Assembly: GCA_014773175.1 (NCBI GenBank)
Contig: VXCM01002801.1
Coordinates: 1-64,000 of the forward strand
Direction of reading: 5' to 3'
DNA: 64,000 nt
Source of the DNA: Lucifuga dentata
Lineage: Eukaryota; Chordata; Actinopteri; Ophidiiformes; Bythitidae
Within the stretch, counting starts at the first letter, position 1; each line of letters begins with the position of its first letter. Under the pieces are notes generated by a model. The model did no database searches, was not told the DNA's origin, and worked only from the letters and a program-made list of their open reading frames with translations. The translations under genes and the position numbers were made by a program. Of the stretch, positions 57,501 through 64,000 are shown piece after piece.

Positions 57501-60500
57501 TAACATTAGCTGCAGGATAAAGGTGTTCAATTGTCTTACCATTTTTTCACCTTATTACAAACTAAGTAGCTCACAGCTTTGATTTTGGAAGTGCAGCACT
57601 TTACTGAAGAAAAACTGTTTGAAACACAGTTTCCATTGGCTTTTCACTCATTCCACCACCTGTCGTTCTGAAAGCTTTTGCTCTTTTTTATGCTCTGAAA
57701 GAACAGCACTCTTCTGCCTTTGCCTAAAGAGATTTCTCTTTGTGTCACAAAGTAAGAGTTCTGACAAAAATGACTTGGTAGTGCATAATGTCAAATGTAG
57801 TCTCGAGGCAGGAAGTGGCTTCAATGTTCATTAAGCAGCAACCACCATGAGCACGGCTGGGTATGGAAAGTCATCATGGTAAAAAAAACTAAAATCAGCT
57901 ATATTCAACATTGTTGGTGCTACTGAGGATTAAAAATATTATACAATTCAGTTCTAAGTGTCAAGTAGTTCATCTCAGTTGCATCAATCTATGTGACTTT
58001 AACTTAAACCTTTCTCTTAAAATAAAAAAGGTATTGAAAAAGTAACCTTAAGGAACCTGTATTGAAGTTAAAATACTGTTACTGATTATTAGTATCATAG
58101 CTTTTTCAACATTAACTTAACTGAGAGTTGAAGCTCATTTAAAAATGTCTTAGGATGTAGTTCCTCTAATGGCCACTAGACGTTGCATCAAAAATACACA
58201 ATCTGTACTTAAAGAGAATAGAAAAATACCCAGCCTCCCTTTAGAAAAACTATATTGTTTTTGATTACAGTACTTAGAATCTTAATAGCTGTTTAATGTC
58301 TAATGTAATTTTCTCAAAATGAGGACATATTAAGGGGATATTAAGACTTAAAGATGGGCAAGTTCAAGCAAAGTTGCTTGAGTGAAGCAGTTATTAGCTG
58401 TTCATCTTAATGGTGGTTGTTTCTGTTTTGTCTCACCTCATTCACCTACTGCATGAAACATAGAAACATGGTGCTGAGTAGTAAACCCAGATTCCAGGCT
58501 TTAGAATGTCCCTTCAAAAATATGTGACAAACACTATGTCCATATTTTTCTACTGCTGTCTACAGCAATACATTTTTTTTTTTTTTACTTTGCTCTAATT
58601 ATACTAATGTCTCCAAAGTAAGATGGTAATAATAACATGTCGTTAGCACCTTTGAGTAAATTATTGCATCACAAACAGCCTTAGGAATATTACCAACACA
58701 CATGAGAGCAGCAGGTCTGTTCACTCTCATAAAACCTGAGGCTGAATATATTTAGCCTCTTTTCCCCATAATCTGATTTTTTTTTTTTTTTTTTTTTTTA
58801 GCAGAAATGATAGCTGAGCATCTCAGGGAGCCAAGTTTGTTTATTCATTTGTTCAATAATTCCTGAGCCTGACTGAAGTTCAGGGAGGCTGTTAAAAAGA
58901 TGCTGCCGCTTTATTTTCCTGTGCGGCAACTGCACATCAAGCTTGAGGCAAGTAAGAACAAACAGATAAAGACTATGAGCAGAGAATTTAGCCAGGCTTC
59001 ACAAGCTGCTCTGCCTGTGTTGCCTTCAGGATGGCAGGGAGGTAATAAGGTGAAATGGTCCTGCTCCATCATAATGTACAAGTTGTAGCAACCAGCAGCA
59101 TGGATGCTTTGTACAGAATGAATACATCAAGATATTCATGCATCATAATGTCGATTTTATCCCTGCAGTCTTTTTAAAAAGGAAATATAATTATAGCAAC
59201 ATCATCAGGGTTCCTTTAACCGGCTGAAGTCTATTAATAACAGCACACACTGACATACTGTATTTTTCAATATCAGAACAATTCTAATTAAGTCAGAATG
59301 AAACTATACTCAAGTCTACAAAGTGAAATGAAACACTTATTAGATGTGAGTTTTGCTATAAAAATCCTGTGCATAACATTTTGTGTCACATGCAGAAAAT
59401 ACCTGCTTAAATTGCTTAAACTTTTTAGAATTAAGACAATTACTCTTGTTTCTGCTGTAGGTCACTCTTACACATTTTAATCTAGAATGTTGATTTTTCT
59501 ACTCATTCATAGAAAATTTTTGATTCTAGAAAATTAAAATCTAAAAAGCAAATTGGGAGGAAAGGAATTGTAAATTAAATCTTAAAAAGAAATATTATTA
59601 ATATAATTGAAAATAAATAATAACAATTACATAAATCTTAGACTCCAGAGAGTAACTGAGACTGTGAAAATCAACATTATGATAGTTTTTATAAGTTACA
59701 ATAAAGGGTTTTGAGGGTTGTGAGGGGCCCATGAGCCTTATGAACTCTAATAAATAGACAAACAGCTCCCAAATTAAAAATAAAAAGGAACATGTCAGTG
59801 TCTGATCAGTATTTGAAGTTATTACATATGTTCTTCCAGCAGAGTGATCATGGGTAATAAATGGCTGACAAGCAGTGGCAGCTGAATTACAGCAGCACCT
59901 GAGAAGGAAGCCTGCAAGTTTTCACAGTGCTCAGACAACCATTACAATTGTCACTGCTATAGGAATAAATGTGTATGAATGGATTCAGTCACAAGACATT
60001 AAACCTCCTCTGGCCCTTTATAAATTACTGAGTTCTACTTCCTCACTTCATAATCCAATACAAGGTGTGTGAGCTGATATAAAATGCCCTGTGGCAGTTC
60101 TAATATCCTTGGCAGCTTTATCACATTTAGAGCCAACTTTCATCAAATGACCAACATGCTTATTCCTTGATGTGATTAAGACTTGCTGCTGAGGAGATCC
60201 AAGTACATCATAACAATTTCAAGAAACGTGACACGTATTCCATCATCAGCATGTTATTTTCTTGTTTTATTGCTTAATGCCATGTGCCTCATTTTCTTTC
60301 CCATCAGGCATACTGATGACATTTTCAGGCTTTGGATTCCTACCAAACAACAGTTGCCACTTCACTCACTGTACTTTACTTGATTTAGATGTCAGTGCCA
60401 ATTAGAGATGAAGAAGCTTTTCATCATCCTTTAAACACGGGCGCTAATGCCCGTTGTGATTGGCCCAGAGGAAAGTGCTGCCAATTGATGCCAGTTTAAG

Positions 60501-62658
60501 GAGAATGATAAGATTTACTTAGTCCTCTCTGCAGTTTGATAAACCTCTCCCATCTGTATTCAGGAGGGTTGTTGCAGGGAGCTGAATATCTCTGAGCAGA
60601 TTTTCCAGTATCCTTTCATTTTTAGCGTTTAGCTCTGCATAATGTAGCCGGCTGAATCCCTGTAAACACCTCCTGTGTCACATCAATACCCTTTACCTCA
60701 GCTGTGTTTTGGCTTTGTTTACCTGCAGTAATGATGCTTGATGATAATAAGGCTGGCAGTTTAGTGCAGGTGTTGTAATTGTTGAAGCCGGGGGACATTA
60801 GTGCTCTCAAACCCAGAAGATGATTCATCTCCAAATGGGCTTTTCCTGGTTCACGAAATCACATCTTTCCTAATGAAAGTAAAGTCATTATGACATTTTA
60901 AAGTAGTTATATTATCATATATGTTATATATCAATGCAAATAACAAACTAAACTTATCCACTGTGTAAAATATAACTTTACCACATTAAAACATAATTTT
61001 GTGTGCAAAATATTGCACAGATCGTTATTAAGTTTAAAGGACAAGAAGATCTTCTTTGAGACCAAACTCTGAGTCTTACAGTAACACATTTGGCTGATGT
61101 TGTTCCCTCAATGATGCAGCATATCTCGTATCTAGCACACAAAAACTTTGTCAAGTACAACAAAAAATAGCACTCCTGAACATAACTAAAACTCACCAGC
61201 TGTAATTTTTTGGCCAAGTGCTGTGATAAGAGAAACTAGAGCACTTCATTGTAAGCCGAAAGATTGTGGGAAAAGTGCAAAGAAAGATCCAGATAGATGA
61301 ATCAAAGCAAAAATTAATTAGAAACAAACTTCATCTCAGGGTTCCAAGATGTCAAAGACAATGAATACTAGAAAACATGGTGTTCAATGGCTGCCAAAGG
61401 TCTGGGACACATGAAGAAAGACAACTGGTCTCAGCAATACAGTAAACCCCTTTCAGCACAGAGGTTTGAAGTCTAAAATTGCAGTTTTCAGCTTTGTTTT
61501 ATGCCTTGTGACTATAAATACCAAAATAAACGGAAAATAATCACTTATCTTGTTGAGAAAGGGGATCTGAAATGTCTTAAGATGTCAACCTGTGCAGAGT
61601 AAAGCACTTATCACATAGTTGTATTACTTGTTTAAACATTTCATTTGTGATTACCTGAATAACTTCCACTACAGCTTTATATGTTTATTTGTTGACCCAA
61701 TAATTTATAAAATGGTTAACATGGAGCATGCATGAGAGTCGTGGATGTGCTGAGGTGGGGTGGGGAGGTGGGGGCACAGACACCTGTATACATGGGAGAC
61801 AGGATTTGGGTTTGAATGTTTCAAAGCCCACAGCTTCATGGGTCTCTGTTCAGCTCCGAGACCAGTTTTCTTTCATCCAGACGCTGTTTGAGTCAGTGAA
61901 GCTCTGCAGCAGAAAGCAGAAGCTGAAGCAGAAATCAGCCAGACTCATCTTGTTATTTCAGCATAATCTCCACAGTATTTCAGTATGTGGGTCATCATCT
62001 GTGGTTATTGCATTTGCATTGTGGTTTGTTGTTAAATAAGGAGATTTTGTATTTTAGGCTTTTATATAAAGGGGAATAAATGAAAACACAGAAATGCCGC
62101 AAAGTGCTTCTCTGTTGTGACCACCTCCACTTTCACTGGCCAAGATTGCCCAAAAGGGGGCAGTATGCCATAAAATGTATTGAGTGTATGACAGAGTGTG
62201 AATTAAGATTGGATTCTTCCCCTAATAAAACAAACATCCAGACATGGAACACCCTGTCTTTTCTGCTCACAGCCCTGTATGTGTACACAGGATGACTTGC
62301 GATAGACAGGCAAACATGTTTAAATACTGATTATTCTTTGTGAGGGCTCCGTGTTTTCTTCCTTATGGTGTGTTCCCTGTTATGAAAAGCTTTGGATGTT
62401 TCTGAGGATCCTGGGTGTGTTTTCTGGCAATCCTTTGTGATGAGATGCTCTTTGAAGAGAACTGCCTTCTGAGTCCTCCGGACTCCAGACACAAAGTCTT
62501 CAGCCATGCTGATTTTCATATTCAGACACCTACTTTAGAAGTTTTCCATGCCCTCTCTGTTTGTCTCTACCCCTCATTTAGGTTTGTGAATGTGTTTATT
62601 CCTTGGAGATTTTGCAGATGCACGCCTTCTTGTTTCTGGGACTGAAGTTCGGTGTGTT

Positions 62659-62716
62659 TCTGTGTGTGTGTGTATGTGTGTGTGTGTGTGTGTGTGTATG
62701 TGTGTGTGTATGTGTG
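62659..62716. repeat. (TG)n microsatellite with TATG interruptions
   Basis: About 58 bases of TG units, some TATG, in the intergenic region. Confidence 0.9.
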
Positions 62717-63044
62717 CATGATATATGTAATATGATAAGAGCGAGATGTGGTCATCATTCAGTCAGAAGCTCTGACAGAATGATTCCCTGTGCATACAGC
62801 CTCCCCCACCCCTCCCAACACAGCTGCTATTGGTCTGATGATGCTCAGAGCTCCTATGTTGCTTGGAATATCAGGTGTGGACTCAGTTATGCAGGGTGAA
62901 CATGACAAAAAGGTGTATTCATCAAAATAAAATTTAAAAAAAATCTTTTCTTTATCTATTTTTCTCTGTTTTCCTATTCAGTCTTCCTGATTTAGTCTGT
63001 CTTTGTTATTTCAGATTTTAAAGAGCAAACATATATCAGCCACG

Positions 63045-63107
63045 ATCATCAATCATCATCATCATCATCATCATCGTCATCATCATCATCATCGTCATTA
63101 TCATCAA
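63045..63107. repeat. (ATC)n microsatellite
   Basis: About 20 ATC units with a few GTC variants. Confidence 0.9.
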
Positions 63108-64000
63108 TGCTATAAGTTGCCCTCTTTACAGCACATGTATGTTTTAATATTATTGTTAATACTCATTACTATTCCAGTATGACTTGTTTGTGAGGGCAAA
63201 TATGTAACCAGCTATTCACTTTATATTGGATGAGTTTACAATGAATGTTTGTGTGTATGCATGTACACAAAGATGCTTCATCAGTTATATAAACTGGCAG
63301 AGGAAGTGAGAAGAAACAGGATTTTACCCCTGATGGTAAAATTTGGGGAAGTGGTGCTGTGAGAGCTGTGGGGAAATTCTTGCTGCTTAATTGGATTGTG
63401 AAGGATTTTAAGTGTGGATCAGCCCACTCTCCATGTGACCGGTGTTCTTCTGTAAGTTCACACTGTGGGTTGTGAGATTTCTCTGTGTTTTTGCTGTACA
63501 CAAACACAAACATGATGAATCATAGTCAGATGAAACAATGACAGCTGATGATAGAAGCTTATGTAAGCTGTCTGTAAACCAGAATGGGAACAGATTGATT
63601 ATTCAAAAATAGCAACAGAATTTTCCTCTTTCATTTCAAATCCAAAATCAATTGATGCTGTTTAGTTTTTATATGTATGAGTATTTTGTCTCTGTATGTG
63701 AGACCTCCATGCCTAGGTTTTATGTTTTGTGTTATCACTGTGAGATGATTTATTACCATAATGTTGGTGCGAGCAGAGCAGAGCACAGAAAAACCAACTT
63801 AGTTTTAAGTCACTGCACATCATTTAGCCATTAACTGCTTATATTTTACCAGCAAAAGAAAGGAGAGGTGCTCTATCACAGGGGAGCTAAATACAAGACA
63901 GCTCAAACGGCAATTTAGGAAGTCTATTAGGTGCTCACTGACCCGTTACAAGTCTTTATTATAGCATCTCCCGCCAAGCCTCCCCTTAAAAGCACCAAAC

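Larger units (their letters stand above)
54591..64000. other. Gene-poor region upstream of lhfpl5
   Basis: 9.4 kb with the lhfpl5 5' UTR and promoter at its left edge. I see no exon chain on either strand. Reading frames here are short and unpatterned. Poly-A/T runs lie at 56379-56410 (single N at 56394), 57042-57068 and 58778-58799. More balanced stretches at about 58800-59100 and 60420-60620 could be conserved non-coding elements, but nothing in one sequence proves that. Confidence 0.5.

Overview
This is vertebrate nuclear DNA, most likely from a ray-finned (teleost) fish. Genes are split by GT-AG introns, and the exon sizes and phases match known vertebrate genes. Introns carry fish-typical Tc1/mariner, hAT and non-LTR fragments and CA/TG microsatellites. 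No bacterial, organellar, CRISPR or viral feature was found. I could run no homology search: gene names rest on my recognition of the translated exons, backed by splice phases that sum to whole codons.

Layout. (1) 113-7433, plus: 3' half of smc5 (13 exons, 563 codons plus stop). (2) 8302-9695, minus: a small four-exon gene, probably cfap276 (human C1orf194), tail-to-tail with smc5. (3) 10680-21485, plus: elapor1 (KIAA1324), head-to-head with cfap276; its last exon is not seen and probably lies in the 746-base N gap at 21550-22295. (4) 22759-34624, plus: mapk14 (p38 alpha MAP kinase), complete, with two alternative 80-base exons. (5) 37395-50825, plus: srpk1 (SR-protein kinase), complete, with two alternative 93-base exons. 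(6) 52346-54590, minus: lhfpl5, a tetraspan protein of the hair-cell transduction complex, complete apart from a 67-base assembly duplication in exon 1. (7) 54591-64000: no gene recognised.

These genes are not one pathway. mapk14, srpk1 and lhfpl5 are neighbours on human 6p21; cfap276 and elapor1 are neighbours on human 1p13; smc5 is on human 9q21. The window therefore joins three linkage groups that are separate in humans.

The most interesting signal is that both adjacent CMGC kinases carry a tandemly duplicated, length-matched exon coding for the same part of the kinase fold (the segment starting at the DQL/DHIAL helix after the APE-helix F region), entered at the same intron phase. In mapk14 this is the known CSBP1/CSBP2 choice; in srpk1 I do not know of a description. 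A second theme is a non-autonomous transposon family with TTAA flanks, present in ten copies inside introns and strictly alternating in orientation from copy 2 to copy 10, so that inverted pairs bracket many exons.

Assembly quality: besides the large gap there are eleven single Ns. Eight sit in poly-A/T runs. Three separate exact 66-67 base duplications, a contig-joining artefact, and one of these breaks lhfpl5 in the assembly only.
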